DNA of 64,000 nucleotides from Verrucomicrobiota bacterium (GTDB lineage: Bacteria > Verrucomicrobiota > Verrucomicrobiia > CAIQCK01): positions 186,001 to 250,000 of the forward strand of contig JACRJX010000025.1 in assembly GCA_016235595.1 (NCBI GenBank), written 5' to 3'. The position numbers were made by a program, and so were the translations under genes. Below, in pieces: positions 39,001 through 48,082 of this stretch. Within the stretch, counting starts at the first letter, position 1. Each line of letters begins with the position of its first letter. The notes beneath the pieces are model-generated. The model searched no databases. It saw nothing but the letters and a program-made list of their open reading frames with translations, and had not been told where the DNA came from.

Positions 39001-41346
39001 TCATGCCAATCGGGCGAATCCAGCCTGGCCCACGGCGCTGCCGGCTTCGGCCTGCAAACGTCCCTCCCCATGCAAGGCCACCAGCTCCTCGCAAACCTCG
39101 CCGAGCGCGGCCAACAGCGTGTCCATCATCTCCGGCGTGTGCGGCCACATCATGTAATACTGGCCCGACACCAGGATGCCACGCTGGACCATCTTGCGGA
39201 TGTAAAGTGCCTTGGCCGCCTGACTGTCCGTGCCGAGATCGAAAGCCAGCGAGGGCGCGCAAGGCATGCCGCCGATCTTCATGCGAAGCGACGGGTGATT
39301 GGCCGCGATCTGCCGCAGACCCGTCTGAAGTTTCTGGCCGAGCGTCCACACGTGTGGTTGCGCGGACACACGTTGCATCTTGCGGACGCACGCGAGTGCC
39401 GCGGCCGGCCCGACACCATCCGTCCAGTAACTGCTCGAGATGAAACTGGCGTTGGCCGCGTCCATGACTGCGGCCCGACCGACGATGGCGGCACAGGGAA
39501 ATCCGTTGCTGATGGCCTTGGCATAGATGGCGACATCGGGCTGGATGCCAAGCCGCGCGCACGCACCGGGAAATCCGAATCGCCAGCCGCTGGTGACTTC
39601 GTCCACCATGAAGACCGCGCCCGCCGCGCGGCAGGCGGCAGCGACTTTTTCGAGGAAGCCGTCGCGCGGCTCTTCGGAGCGCATCGGCTCCATCAAGACG
39701 GCGGCGAGTCTGCCGGCAAGCTTCTTCAAGGTCGCCTCAAACGACGCGAAGTCGTTGTAGCGAAATGGCGCCGCAGTGCCCGCTAATTCGCGTGGCACGC
39801 CGAGCGGTTGCAGGCCCGGCAGCAAGTGGCCGTCGAGTGCGTTGGTCTCGCCGAGGTTTGCCGCGAGATACCAATCGCTCCAGCCATGATAACCGCAAAA
39901 TGCGATGCCACTGCGCCCGGTCGCCGCGCGCGCGATCCGCACCGCCTGCGCGAGCGCCTCGCCGCCGCCGCGCGCGTAGCGAACGCGTTGCGCCCACGGA
40001 TGAAGCGCGAGCAACAGTTCCGCCAACTCGACTTCGTCCGGCGATACGAGCGTGCAATAGCTGCCAAGACTGACGCGGCGCTTGACGGCGGCGTTCACGT
40101 CGGGATCGGAGTAACCGAGCAGTATCGCCCCAACGCCGCCGGTGAAATCCAGATAGCGGCGGCCATTCGAGTCCCAAATGTGAGCGCCTTCGCAGCGCGA
40201 GTAGTATTGAGGCCAGGTCGCGGGATCAAAACTCACCGAGCGTTTGGAAAGCAGGCCCGTGCCGCAACCGATGCGCTGCTGTGCGCGCGCCCACAACTCA
40301 GGTCCTGACGGCGCAGGCGGCACGTCTTTGGCCTCCAAATGTGGCGCGAGCAGACGCCGTCCGTTGTCGCAGAAGATGTCGCGCAGGTCGCCGTCGCCCA
40401 TGCCGGTGGCTTCGCACGCCTCGCGCAGACACAGCAGCGACTCGATGCCCACGAGCGTGAAGCTCTCGAACGGCGTGACTGCCTTCGCGGGCAGATCGTC
40501 GGCATACACCCACGTAAAACCATCGCCCATCGTGAAGCACTTGCCGCGCAGGTCGCTGATCGGGTAGTCGGAACCGTAAAGCACGCGACGCGGGCCGAGA
40601 ATCTCCAGCGCGGCGCGCAGGGCTTCCATCTCGGTCACGCCCGCGGTGTCCACAACGACGTTGTCGAGATCGCTCAAGCTGGCGAGCCCCTCCAAGGCGT
40701 TGCGATAGTTGAATGAACGTGCCACGTGAGCGAGCACGACGCGGCAACGCGGATATTTCCGGCACAGCCGCCGCAGGGAATCTCGGTTGCTCTCATCGGC
40801 GATGCCGAGACTGCGGACGATGTGCAGCGTAAGCACACCGTCGAATTCGTTGCAGGTTTCCCACATCCACTCCGGTGCGAACTCCTCGATCGTCGCCTGC
40901 GCCGTGTCGGCGACGTGCGCGTAGAGCCGATACGGCTTGATGCCCACGAAACGATGCTGGGCGATGAGTTGTCGTGCCCGCGCCGGGTCGTCCTCCGGCG
41001 CCAGCAACGCGAGCGCGCGGCTCACACTGTCCGCACGCGCTGCGGCAATCTCTCCAGCCACAAATGTATTCTCCCCGGCGCGGTCGTTGCCGGCGCAGGG
41101 ATAGCCGAAGAACAGCCCGTTGACCACGCGACCCGGAAGCCAACGGGCCATCGTCTCGTTGAACTGCCGCAATCCGAACGCGGTGTTGGCGGGAATGAAC
41201 TCGGGCCGTTTCCCCTCGGCGAAGTGCCGGCTGTGAAGGATGTGCGTGTGTGCGTCAAGCACCTCGCGCGGAACAAAGTCATCCAACCTCGTCTTGATCA
41301 GCCTCGTGTCAGCCTCGGTCAGTTGATTGCAGAAGCGCATGCTCAT
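39001..41346 (-). CDS. Fused amidohydrolase / class III aminotransferase (GSA-aminotransferase-like)
   Basis: 781 residues in one uninterrupted frame. Residues about 25-340 are a metal-dependent amidohydrolase_2 type TIM barrel: DAHTH at 31-35, FVGIKPYRLY with Lys137, VVLAHV with His207, and LYGSDYP with Asp260. Residues about 365-765 are a PLP-dependent class III aminotransferase of the glutamate-1-semialdehyde aminomutase kind: WDSNGRRYLDF near 391-401, MVDEVTSGWR with Asp582, and the Schiff-base Lys610 in IYAKAISNG. Both halves keep their expected catalytic residues. A sequential deacylation or decarboxylation followed by transamination or amino-mutase reaction is a reasonable guess; the substrate is unknown. 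GGA lies about 8 bases before the ATG. It is 27 bases upstream of the symporter gene. Confidence 0.85.
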   Translation of the reverse strand: MSMRFCNQLTEADTRLIKTRLDDFVPREVLDAHTHILHSRHFAEGKRPEFIPANTAFGLRQFNETMARWLPGRVVNGLFFGYPCAGNDRAGENTFVAGEIAAARADSVSRALALLAPEDDPARARQLIAQHRFVGIKPYRLYAHVADTAQATIEEFAPEWMWETCNEFDGVLTLHIVRSLGIADESNRDSLRRLCRKYPRCRVVLAHVARSFNYRNALEGLASLSDLDNVVVDTAGVTEMEALRAALEILGPRRVLYGSDYPISDLRGKCFTMGDGFTWVYADDLPAKAVTPFESFTLVGIESLLCLREACEATGMGDGDLRDIFCDNGRRLLAPHLEAKDVPPAPSGPELWARAQQRIGCGTGLLSKRSVSFDPATWPQYYSRCEGAHIWDSNGRRYLDFTGGVGAILLGYSDPDVNAAVKRRVSLGSYCTLVSPDEVELAELLLALHPWAQRVRYARGGGEALAQAVRIARAATGRSGIAFCGYHGWSDWYLAANLGETNALDGHLLPGLQPLGVPRELAGTAAPFRYNDFASFEATLKKLAGRLAAVLMEPMRSEEPRDGFLEKVAAACRAAGAVFMVDEVTSGWRFGFPGACARLGIQPDVAIYAKAISNGFPCAAIVGRAAVMDAANASFISSSYWTDGVGPAAALACVRKMQRVSAQPHVWTLGQKLQTGLRQIAANHPSLRMKIGGMPCAPSLAFDLGTDSQAAKALYIRKMVQRGILVSGQYYMMWPHTPEMMDTLLAALGEVCEELVALHGEGRLQAEAGSAVGQAGFARLA

Positions 41347-41462
41347 AGCTCTGTCCGGTCGTCAAGAACACCGCATGCTACGGGTCGCTCGCGAGCGTAG
41401 GCAGAGACCCGCGGCGATACAAGCGCGCTCTTCAGGAGGCAGCGATGCAGAGAGCCTGCGGG

Positions 41463-44400
41463 TTACTGTCCTGTCTTGAGTTCGACGTCGTCGAACCAGA
41501 CGCGACCGGTGTGGCGGCGGAACATCAGATGCAACCGGAGGACGCGAATCGGCGCCTTGGGCGACAGACGCAACGTGGCTTGTTCCCAACCGTGTGTTCC
41601 GGTCGCAAACGGTGCGCAATGGCCGTTCATCACCGTGCCGTCGGCGCAGGTGGCGTCTACATAGATCGCGTAGTCACCGTTGCGCCTGCCTGACACGTTT
41701 TCAGCCCGGCTCCATGCTGTGATGCAAATGGGATGAGGCTCCTTCTGCTGGAGGTCGAATTGTTGCACAAGGCCGGCGGTGGGCTGGGCCGGTTCGGTTT
41801 CGCAACGGACGCAAAGTTCGCCGCCGTGAGGTTCGGCGGAATCAGCCACAAATCCTTTGCCGTAGGGTTGCCAGCCGATCATGACCTGACGCAGTGGCGT
41901 CGTCACCGGCGGGATCGTCCACGGTGACGCCGCGGCGTGCGCCTTGCGCAAAGGCTCCAGCCGCGACCGCGAGTCCGCCAGCGCGAGCATCGTATAGATG
42001 CCGACCTGCGGCACGGTATAGGCGGTTGAGTCGCCACGCGGCTTGCCTGCGATCCAAGCGGCAGGTGCTTCGGGCGAGAGCGCCAGACATTGTTTCGGCC
42101 GTCCAGTCGCTACGATTTCGAGTTCCTTGCGCGGGACGACGGACAGCTTTGTTTCGCTGTGCGGCGTGCGTTGGACTTCAAATCCGGGGTTGAGCGCAAG
42201 ATTCGCAGGGTCTCCGCGTGGCGCGCCGGGACGGTGATCCACGACCCGGATCATGAACTCGCCCGTTTGTGTCTTCAGGTCTTGCGAAAGGTCGTCGTTC
42301 TTGAACGTCTTGCCGCCGTCAGCGCTGACGGATGACAGGCCTGTCAGTGTGTTGGTGTCGATGCTGAACTGCCACCAACGGTTATTGTCGAGCGCGCCGG
42401 AGGCCCGAAGTTCGATCACGTTCTCACGCGCCAGCAGCGAGCGATCAAGCGGCGACTCCGTCCAGCCGGAGTGTTTCGCGTCCGCGCTACGAATGTGGCC
42501 AGCGGGACGACCGTTGATCGTCACGGCCAGATCAGCCTCGCATGCGGTTGTGGCAAAGGCGTGGATCTGAAGCACCGGCTCCACGAGCTTCTCGGGATGC
42601 TCAATGCGAAGCTGTTTGCGGACGACCGTCTGCGGCCGCGAGAGAACCGTCCGCGCTTCTGCAGTGCCGTCGTCGCTCGCAAACACGCCCGGTTGGTCCA
42701 CCTCATAGCGGAAGTCGTAGTTGACCAGATGAACGGTCTGCAGGCCTTCGCCGGGAACATTAAGGACGTTGACCGTGACCTTCTGCGGTTGCGGGACTCG
42801 CAGCTTCGGACAAAGCAGCCCGGCCAGGTCACCGGCGGGACGCTCTTCCAGTTTCACGGGTGAGTGGAAGACCTGCCCCTTCCCCAACGGCGCGCCGAGG
42901 CCGGCTCCCGCTGCGCTGAACACGATGCTCTCTGTCCGGCCCATCTCACCGGCGTTTGGCCGAACGGTCAACGTCACCGGGTCGCCAGGAGCGAGATCGA
43001 AGGGCGGCGTGATGAACCAATGCGAGCGTTCGTCCTCGTAGTCGAGCTTGCCTTCAAAAATCGTCTGGTCGCGCACGGCGAGGCTGAAGCTGGACGTGCC
43101 GTCGTTCTCGTCGAGCATCTTGATCTGCGCGACGTAGCGTCCGGCCGGGCCGGGGAACTCCAGTGTCGCGCGTCCCTCGCGCCCCGCGACGCGATACCAC
43201 GCACGATCGGCTTTGAAGTTCTCCAACTTCCATTCGGCCAACGGACGGTTGATCAATCGCAACGGTTCCATGAGCCGTTTCACCGAATCGAAAGAAGCGG
43301 TGCGACCGAGCGAATCAAAGCTGCCGTAGCCGTCGCTGACGATGACGCGCCCACCGCGTTGCGCAAACCGCAGAATGCCGGCGGCGGTGGGTTCGTCGAG
43401 ATAGAGGGCATTCTGGATGATCAACGTGTCCAGGCCTCTCGTGCCATTGCCAGAGAGGTCCGCCGCAACAACAACCTCAAAAGGAATGCCTGCGGTCATG
43501 AGCGCGTGCGCAAGCCCTTCAACATTCTGGGCCCGGCGGTCCTGGATTTGCGTCGTCGTGGAATGGAAGAGGCCGACGTTGCTTCCCGGCCGCGCCTTGG
43601 AAAACACCGTCTCGTGCGCGCGCAGGAAAGTGTAGGACTGCTTGATCGCGCGATGAATGCGTTGATAAAATGGGTCGGCCAAGTCCGTGATCGGCAGCGC
43701 GGGAAACAGATTGTAGGCGGGGATATAAACGCCGCCGCAAGCCGCAGCCTCGGCCGCGGCGAGGGAAAACTCCTCCGCGATGGGCGAGGCCGGCCAGAAG
43801 AAATGATGCATTCCCTCGTGCCACGTCTGCACACCCCGCTGCGCGGCTATCTGTGGCGGCAGATAAGCAAGGATGCCGGTTGGCCGGCCGTGCGATGCGG
43901 CAAGGCCGAGTTTGTAGCGATACGCGTTGTTCTCGAACGGCGGGTGCGACATCGTTTCGTAGAACACGAGGTCCACCGCGCCCGCTTCCATGATCGCCGG
44001 GCCGTAACCGGGCAGGCTGCCCAGGTTCGGAGAGATCAACAGCGGCGGGTCGTGCTGGCGGTTGAATGCGCGCAGGCCTGCATAGTAGGCCACGAGCGTC
44101 TCGGCGTTGAAGGCACGCGCTGCCGCTGCCCGCGGCCCCGACTCACGCAAGGCCGGCATATCATTGCCCGGGTCCACGTGGTGCGCAGTGGCCCACGTTT
44201 GCCAGGCCGCGACGGCGTTCGTGTGATGGTCGTCCAACATGAACACGTTGTCGTAAAACACCGCCGCGACATCCGGCCGATCCATGACCTGGCGCGTTCG
44301 CTCGCGCACAAACTCCGGCCAAGCCGGCGCGAAGAGCGACCCGTAACGGCGCACAGGATTGTTGTAGGCAAGAACCTCGCTGCGGTCGGCCTTGAGCAGA

Positions 44401-44783
44401 ATCGCGTCCTTGAGTTGCAGATGCTTGGCCATCTCCTGCGTGGTCGTGGTGCGACTGCACACGTAGGGCATGAGACGGAGGCCGCGTTGGCGGGCATACT
44501 CGGCCGTCTCAGCCGAGTCGAACGCACCGCCATGCACCAGCGTCTGGCCGCCATCGAGAAACAAATCCACCAACGGCCGCGTGTGTGTAGAGTAATGGAG
44601 ACACCAGTAGAGCCGTCCCCGCTGCGCCCAATCCGGCAGTTCCGTCTGCTCCGTCCAATGTGCCCCGGCCTGATCGAGGACACATGCCAACAAGCCCGCA
44701 AACAACCACCGCACCGTGCGGATGGAGCGTGATGTGCGCGCTCCAGTGATTGAAATTTCCGATGAACCGGGATCTGGTTTCAA
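41463..44783 (-). CDS. Large exported glycosidase-like multidomain protein
   Basis: 1106 residues. The start is a TTG at 44783, chosen because a perfect AGGAGG lies 6 bases upstream. A hydrophobic export segment follows at about 24-42 (VRWLFAGLLACVLDQAGA); the Cys in LLAC might be a lipidation site. Residues about 50-420 look like a TIM-barrel hydrolase (VAAVFYDNVFM near 175, VDLVFYETMSHPP near 270). Residues about 425-520 resemble the amidotransferase-like domain of GH42 enzymes (TLIIQNALYLDE, GGRVIVSDGYG). The C-terminal 550 residues are beta-rich carbohydrate-binding-type modules, the last ending FRRHTGRVWFDDVELK. No named family is certain. Its layout parallels the smaller protein at 33440. 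Confidence 0.6.
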   Translation of the reverse strand: MKPDPGSSEISITGARTSRSIRTVRWLFAGLLACVLDQAGAHWTEQTELPDWAQRGRLYWCLHYSTHTRPLVDLFLDGGQTLVHGGAFDSAETAEYARQRGLRLMPYVCSRTTTTQEMAKHLQLKDAILLKADRSEVLAYNNPVRRYGSLFAPAWPEFVRERTRQVMDRPDVAAVFYDNVFMLDDHHTNAVAAWQTWATAHHVDPGNDMPALRESGPRAAAARAFNAETLVAYYAGLRAFNRQHDPPLLISPNLGSLPGYGPAIMEAGAVDLVFYETMSHPPFENNAYRYKLGLAASHGRPTGILAYLPPQIAAQRGVQTWHEGMHHFFWPASPIAEEFSLAAAEAAACGGVYIPAYNLFPALPITDLADPFYQRIHRAIKQSYTFLRAHETVFSKARPGSNVGLFHSTTTQIQDRRAQNVEGLAHALMTAGIPFEVVVAADLSGNGTRGLDTLIIQNALYLDEPTAAGILRFAQRGGRVIVSDGYGSFDSLGRTASFDSVKRLMEPLRLINRPLAEWKLENFKADRAWYRVAGREGRATLEFPGPAGRYVAQIKMLDENDGTSSFSLAVRDQTIFEGKLDYEDERSHWFITPPFDLAPGDPVTLTVRPNAGEMGRTESIVFSAAGAGLGAPLGKGQVFHSPVKLEERPAGDLAGLLCPKLRVPQPQKVTVNVLNVPGEGLQTVHLVNYDFRYEVDQPGVFASDDGTAEARTVLSRPQTVVRKQLRIEHPEKLVEPVLQIHAFATTACEADLAVTINGRPAGHIRSADAKHSGWTESPLDRSLLARENVIELRASGALDNNRWWQFSIDTNTLTGLSSVSADGGKTFKNDDLSQDLKTQTGEFMIRVVDHRPGAPRGDPANLALNPGFEVQRTPHSETKLSVVPRKELEIVATGRPKQCLALSPEAPAAWIAGKPRGDSTAYTVPQVGIYTMLALADSRSRLEPLRKAHAAASPWTIPPVTTPLRQVMIGWQPYGKGFVADSAEPHGGELCVRCETEPAQPTAGLVQQFDLQQKEPHPICITAWSRAENVSGRRNGDYAIYVDATCADGTVMNGHCAPFATGTHGWEQATLRLSPKAPIRVLRLHLMFRRHTGRVWFDDVELKTGQ

Positions 44784-45017
44784 GAAATCCTCCTATGATC
44801 CACCCTTCCCCAGCGCGGCGCCGTGGGTGTGAATTGTCCAACTCGCTTTGATGATGTGATCATTATGGCTGCGGTCGGCCAGGAGCAGAGTCTGGTACAA
44901 GCCGACGGTCGTATGCAGTCCTCTGCGACTTCAGCGGCAGTGTAACTCCCGAGATGCGCGCCACAACAGCAAAGTCGCGCGCCCCTGAAGCGCACCGCTT
45001 CAATCAGAAATGGATGG

Positions 45018-45040
45018 CCAGTCCTTTGCCTCAGGACTGG
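45018..45040 (-). terminator. Terminator-like hairpin at the hisF 3' end
   Basis: CCAGTCCT at 45018-45025 and AGGACTGG at 45033-45040 form a perfect 8-bp stem with a 7-base loop that includes the hisF stop codon; on the minus strand it is followed by CCATCCATTTCTG, only weakly T-rich. The rest of the 247-base gap to the TTG start at 44783 shows a small GAAGCG/CGCTTC stem at 44987-45001 and nothing else I can assign. Confidence 0.4.
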
Positions 45041-45807
45041 CTTGACGGACCCACGGCCAGACCGCAGCGCCGGAGATAGGCCTTCAGATCGGGAATGGAA
45101 ATCAGGCCAAAGTGAAACACCGAGGCGGCCAGCAACACCGTCGCTCCCGCCTCAGCGGCTTCGCGGAAATGCTCCAAGGTTCCCGCGCCGCCCGACGCCA
45201 CGACTTCCGCCTCGGTGGCGGAGGCAATCTTGCGGATCAACGGCAGGTCGAATCCGGTGCGGGCGCCGTCGGTCGCCTTGCTGGTCGGCAGAATACAGCG
45301 CACGCCATAGCCGGCAATTCGTTTGGCCCATTCCAACGCGTCTGCGCCGGTGGCGGTGCGTCCGCCGTCAATGAACACTTCGTAGCCCGAAGGCAGCGAG
45401 GGATTACGATCCACGTCAATGGCCACGGTGACCTTGTCCGCCCCCAGTTCACGAATCATCTCCGCGATGACATTCGGATTACGAAACGCAGCGCTGCTGG
45501 TGGACACCTTGTTCGCTCCCGCAGCGATGACGGCGCGCGCCGAAGCCACGTCTTTGATGCCTCCGCCTACCGTGAACGGGATGGTGGCAGCGGCGGCAAC
45601 GCGTTTGACGACATCGAGCATCGTGGCGCGGTTTTCGACGGTGGCGGTGATGTCCAGCATGGCCAACTCATCCGCGCCCGCGGCGCAATAGGCCTTGGCG
45701 CAGGCCACCGGGTCGCCGGCATCCTTGATGTCTACAAAACGCACGCCTTTGACCACCCGCCCGTTCTGCATATCCAGGCAAGGCATAATCCGAAGGGTCG
45801 ATTTCAT
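45031..45807 (-). CDS. hisF: Imidazole glycerol phosphate synthase cyclase subunit HisF
   Basis: 258 residues. A beta/alpha-barrel with the two catalytic aspartates in IMPCLDMQNGRVVKG (about Asp12) and AIDVDRNP (about Asp131), the phosphate-binding VASGGAGT and GGGIKD motifs, and the C-terminal LKAYLRRCGL typical of HisF. It closes the imidazole ring of imidazole glycerol phosphate in histidine synthesis using ammonia from HisH. hisH and other his genes are not in the window. It follows the GMP synthase subunit gene by 62 bases. Confidence 0.97.
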   Translation of the reverse strand: MKSTLRIMPCLDMQNGRVVKGVRFVDIKDAGDPVACAKAYCAAGADELAMLDITATVENRATMLDVVKRVAAAATIPFTVGGGIKDVASARAVIAAGANKVSTSSAAFRNPNVIAEMIRELGADKVTVAIDVDRNPSLPSGYEVFIDGGRTATGADALEWAKRIAGYGVRCILPTSKATDGARTGFDLPLIRKIASATEAEVVASGGAGTLEHFREAAEAGATVLLAASVFHFGLISIPDLKAYLRRCGLAVGPSSQS

Positions 45808-45869
45808 TGTGTCAGTGCTGTGAATTTAGATTGGTGTTCTTGCTTTTCAAAACAGGGCTTCGCCTCTGC

Positions 45870-46802
45870 TCAGATGTATTCCACAGTGGCGGGCGGTTTG
45901 GGCGTCAGATCATAGAGGCAACGGTTGACGCCGGGGATGGCGGTGATGCGCCGGGTGAGGCGGTGGAGCGTTGACCACGGCAGTTCCCGCACGGTGGCCG
46001 TGCGCGCATCCACGCTGTCAATGCAGCGCACCACGATGATCTGGCCAAATTCGCGTTTGCCGTTGCGGATGCCGGTGGCGTAATCGTTGAGCAGCACGGC
46101 CAGGTATTGGAAGGCGCCGGTGTTGCCAAGTTCCTCCTCAACGATGGCGGTGGCTTTGCGCACCGTGGCTAGTTTCGCCTCGGTCACCTCGCCCACGATG
46201 CGGGTTGCCAACGCGGGGCCGGGGAACGGGATGCGTTTCGTGATGCACGAAGGCAGACCCAGCAGGGCGGCAACGCGGCGCACACCGTCCTTCCGCAACG
46301 TAGCCAGCGGCTCGAGGACTTTGTAGCCATACACCTTTTGCGGATCGATCCCGATCTGCGACAGAATATTGTGCTGCCGCTTGATGCCGGCCACGGTTTC
46401 CTCGATGTCGGTCAGGATGGTGCCGTGGAGGAGGAAGGTCGCCTTGGAACGTCTCACCGCCTTGCCAAAGACATCCTTGTAAAAAGTATCCGTGATTGCC
46501 TGACGCTTCTCCTCCGGGTCGGTCAGGCCTTTGAGCGCGCGGAGAAATGACTTGCGCGCATCCACCAATTCCACCGGGATGCCCATGTCCCGAAAGGCTT
46601 TCACCACCCGTTGCGGTTCGCCTTCGCGCATGATGGCGTTGTCCACGAAGATGGTTTTCAACTGCCGTCCCAGCGCCCGATGCGCGAGAACGGTGACCAC
46701 CGAGCTATCCACACCGCCACTCAGCGCGTTGATGGCAATTCCGTTGCCGACATCACGGCGAAGGGCGTCCACTTGTTCTGTGATGAATGTTTTGTAGTTC
46801 AT
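45870..46802 (-). CDS. guaA: GMP synthase ATP-pyrophosphatase subunit without glutaminase domain
   Basis: 310 residues from the ATG at 46802; the longer frame reaching 47003 overlaps the next gene and lacks family similarity. It contains the ATP-pyrophosphatase P-loop SGGVDSS at 28-34, LHGTILTDIEE near 135 and the C-terminal dimerisation domain ending GVNRCLYDLTPKPPATVEYI (GMP synthase signature KPPAT-E). It aminates XMP to GMP using ammonia. The N-terminal class I glutamine amidotransferase domain fused in most bacterial GuaA proteins is absent and there is no such gene nearby; archaea typically have this split arrangement. Confidence 0.9.
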   Translation of the reverse strand: MNYKTFITEQVDALRRDVGNGIAINALSGGVDSSVVTVLAHRALGRQLKTIFVDNAIMREGEPQRVVKAFRDMGIPVELVDARKSFLRALKGLTDPEEKRQAITDTFYKDVFGKAVRRSKATFLLHGTILTDIEETVAGIKRQHNILSQIGIDPQKVYGYKVLEPLATLRKDGVRRVAALLGLPSCITKRIPFPGPALATRIVGEVTEAKLATVRKATAIVEEELGNTGAFQYLAVLLNDYATGIRNGKREFGQIIVVRCIDSVDARTATVRELPWSTLHRLTRRITAIPGVNRCLYDLTPKPPATVEYI

Positions 46803-46911
46803 GGGTGCAATGGGGTTTCTGGCGTTTGAAGTCTCCTGCGTTCGTCTTGCGGAGTTTATCGAGACCGGCCATCCGATACAGCTTTTTTTACAACTTTCCG
46901 CGCCTCCACAC

Positions 46912-48033
46912 TCAGAAGCGTCCGTGTGTTTCCACAAGCTCGCGCATGATCGCGATGCGCTGCTCGTCGGCGCCCGGCGGCACCTGGTCACCGGCGTTGG
47001 CAACGAAACGGCAGGTTGTCTTCCTTTGATCGAGCCACTCCAGCACCTTCGCCTCGAAATCCGCCAGCGGCGCGTCGGGCATCCAGAGATTCGGCGAGAC
47101 GCCGCCGGAGAGGATGAATCGCTCGCCCACCTCGCGGCGGCACTCAGCCGGGTTGAGGTCGCCGGTCGGCGTCGGCGTCACGGCGTCGGCGCAATCCGCG
47201 CCGGCGTCCCGTATCATCCGGAGCGCGCCGCGCAGTCTGCCGTCCACGTGCACGGCGACGAACTTGCCGGCCTTGTGAAGACGTGCGATGGCTTCGTTGT
47301 AGAAATCGCGGGACCACTCGTTGAAGAACGACGGTGGCTGAATGTCGCTGGAGAAGTTGTCACCCATAATCACAACCTGTGCCGGCGACTGGCAGAGCAA
47401 GTCCACCAGTTCGAGCGTGTTCCGGTTCACGCTGTCCACCGTTTCATGCATCAAGCTGGCCCAGTCGGCGGCTGCGTAGGCGACTGCTTCGACGCCCATC
47501 CAGTAGTTGAGCAGATGCCCCATCGCACTGTAACCCAGCGGCAGGTAAACGACCCCGCAATCGCCAACACAACGGTCCCACGCGGCAAAACTCTCCCAAT
47601 GAGGCACGAAACGACGTCGTGACATCGCATATCCAAACACACGCAGGTCCGCCTCAGTCTGGATGCCCCACCGGCTGATGCCCCATGCGTAAGACCGCTC
47701 TTCCCACATCCGGGCGCGCTCGATTGAGCCAAGCGGCGTCTCGATCCGCCAGATGATTTCCGTGTTGCCGCCGTGGGTCCGCCGCTCGGTGGTGGCCTTC
47801 ACGTCCGGTGGAAATGCTGCCGAGTGGAACGCGGCGAGGTTGGGCATGTAAAAACCCGCACCCGCGCGTTTATGGTAGCCAATCAGTTCGTGTTCCGGCT
47901 CAACATACGACTGGCTCAGATCCCACGGCAACCGTCGGCGATGATAGAACCAGTGCGACAGGTCCAACATGTAAGGCACTACATCCGGGGTCTCTCCGCG
48001 ATACACGGCAAGGATTCGTTCGCGCAGTGTCAT
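46912..48033 (-). CDS. Uroporphyrinogen-decarboxylase-like (URO-D superfamily) protein
   Basis: 373 residues. The N-terminus (TLRERILAVYRGETPDVVPYMLD) and the C-terminal FILSGGVSPNLWMPDAPLADFEAKV are characteristic of the URO-D superfamily, which includes heme-pathway decarboxylases and cobalamin/coenzyme M-type methyltransferases. Divergence from HemE makes a heme role unlikely; GDNFSSDIQPP and VAVHVDGRLRG near 225-255 suit the metal/substrate end of the barrel. Proteins of this kind are common and uncharacterised in Verrucomicrobiota and Planctomycetota. It is 49 bases downstream of the exported isomerase-like gene on the same strand. Confidence 0.75.
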   Translation of the reverse strand: MTLRERILAVYRGETPDVVPYMLDLSHWFYHRRRLPWDLSQSYVEPEHELIGYHKRAGAGFYMPNLAAFHSAAFPPDVKATTERRTHGGNTEIIWRIETPLGSIERARMWEERSYAWGISRWGIQTEADLRVFGYAMSRRRFVPHWESFAAWDRCVGDCGVVYLPLGYSAMGHLLNYWMGVEAVAYAAADWASLMHETVDSVNRNTLELVDLLCQSPAQVVIMGDNFSSDIQPPSFFNEWSRDFYNEAIARLHKAGKFVAVHVDGRLRGALRMIRDAGADCADAVTPTPTGDLNPAECRREVGERFILSGGVSPNLWMPDAPLADFEAKVLEWLDQRKTTCRFVANAGDQVPPGADEQRIAIMRELVETHGRF

Positions 48034-48082
48034 GCAGCCGCCACAGGGTCTATTGCCTCAGCGCAACCTAAAAACGGATGCT

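Noticed and set aside
38368..39786. A 472-residue open frame on the plus strand
   Set aside because: Antisense to the symporter and the aminotransferase half of the fusion. Its product is rich in Arg, His and Gln with no motif.
42864..44732. A 622-residue open frame on the plus strand
   Set aside because: Complementary to the 1106-residue exported protein, which has a perfect ribosome site and an export signal. The plus-strand product has no domain features.
46803..47003. N-terminal extension of the GMP synthase subunit that might be a glutaminase remnant
   Set aside because: The extra 67 residues overlap the URO-D-like gene, contain no glutaminase motif (no GxCxG), and similarity begins only at the ATG at 46802.
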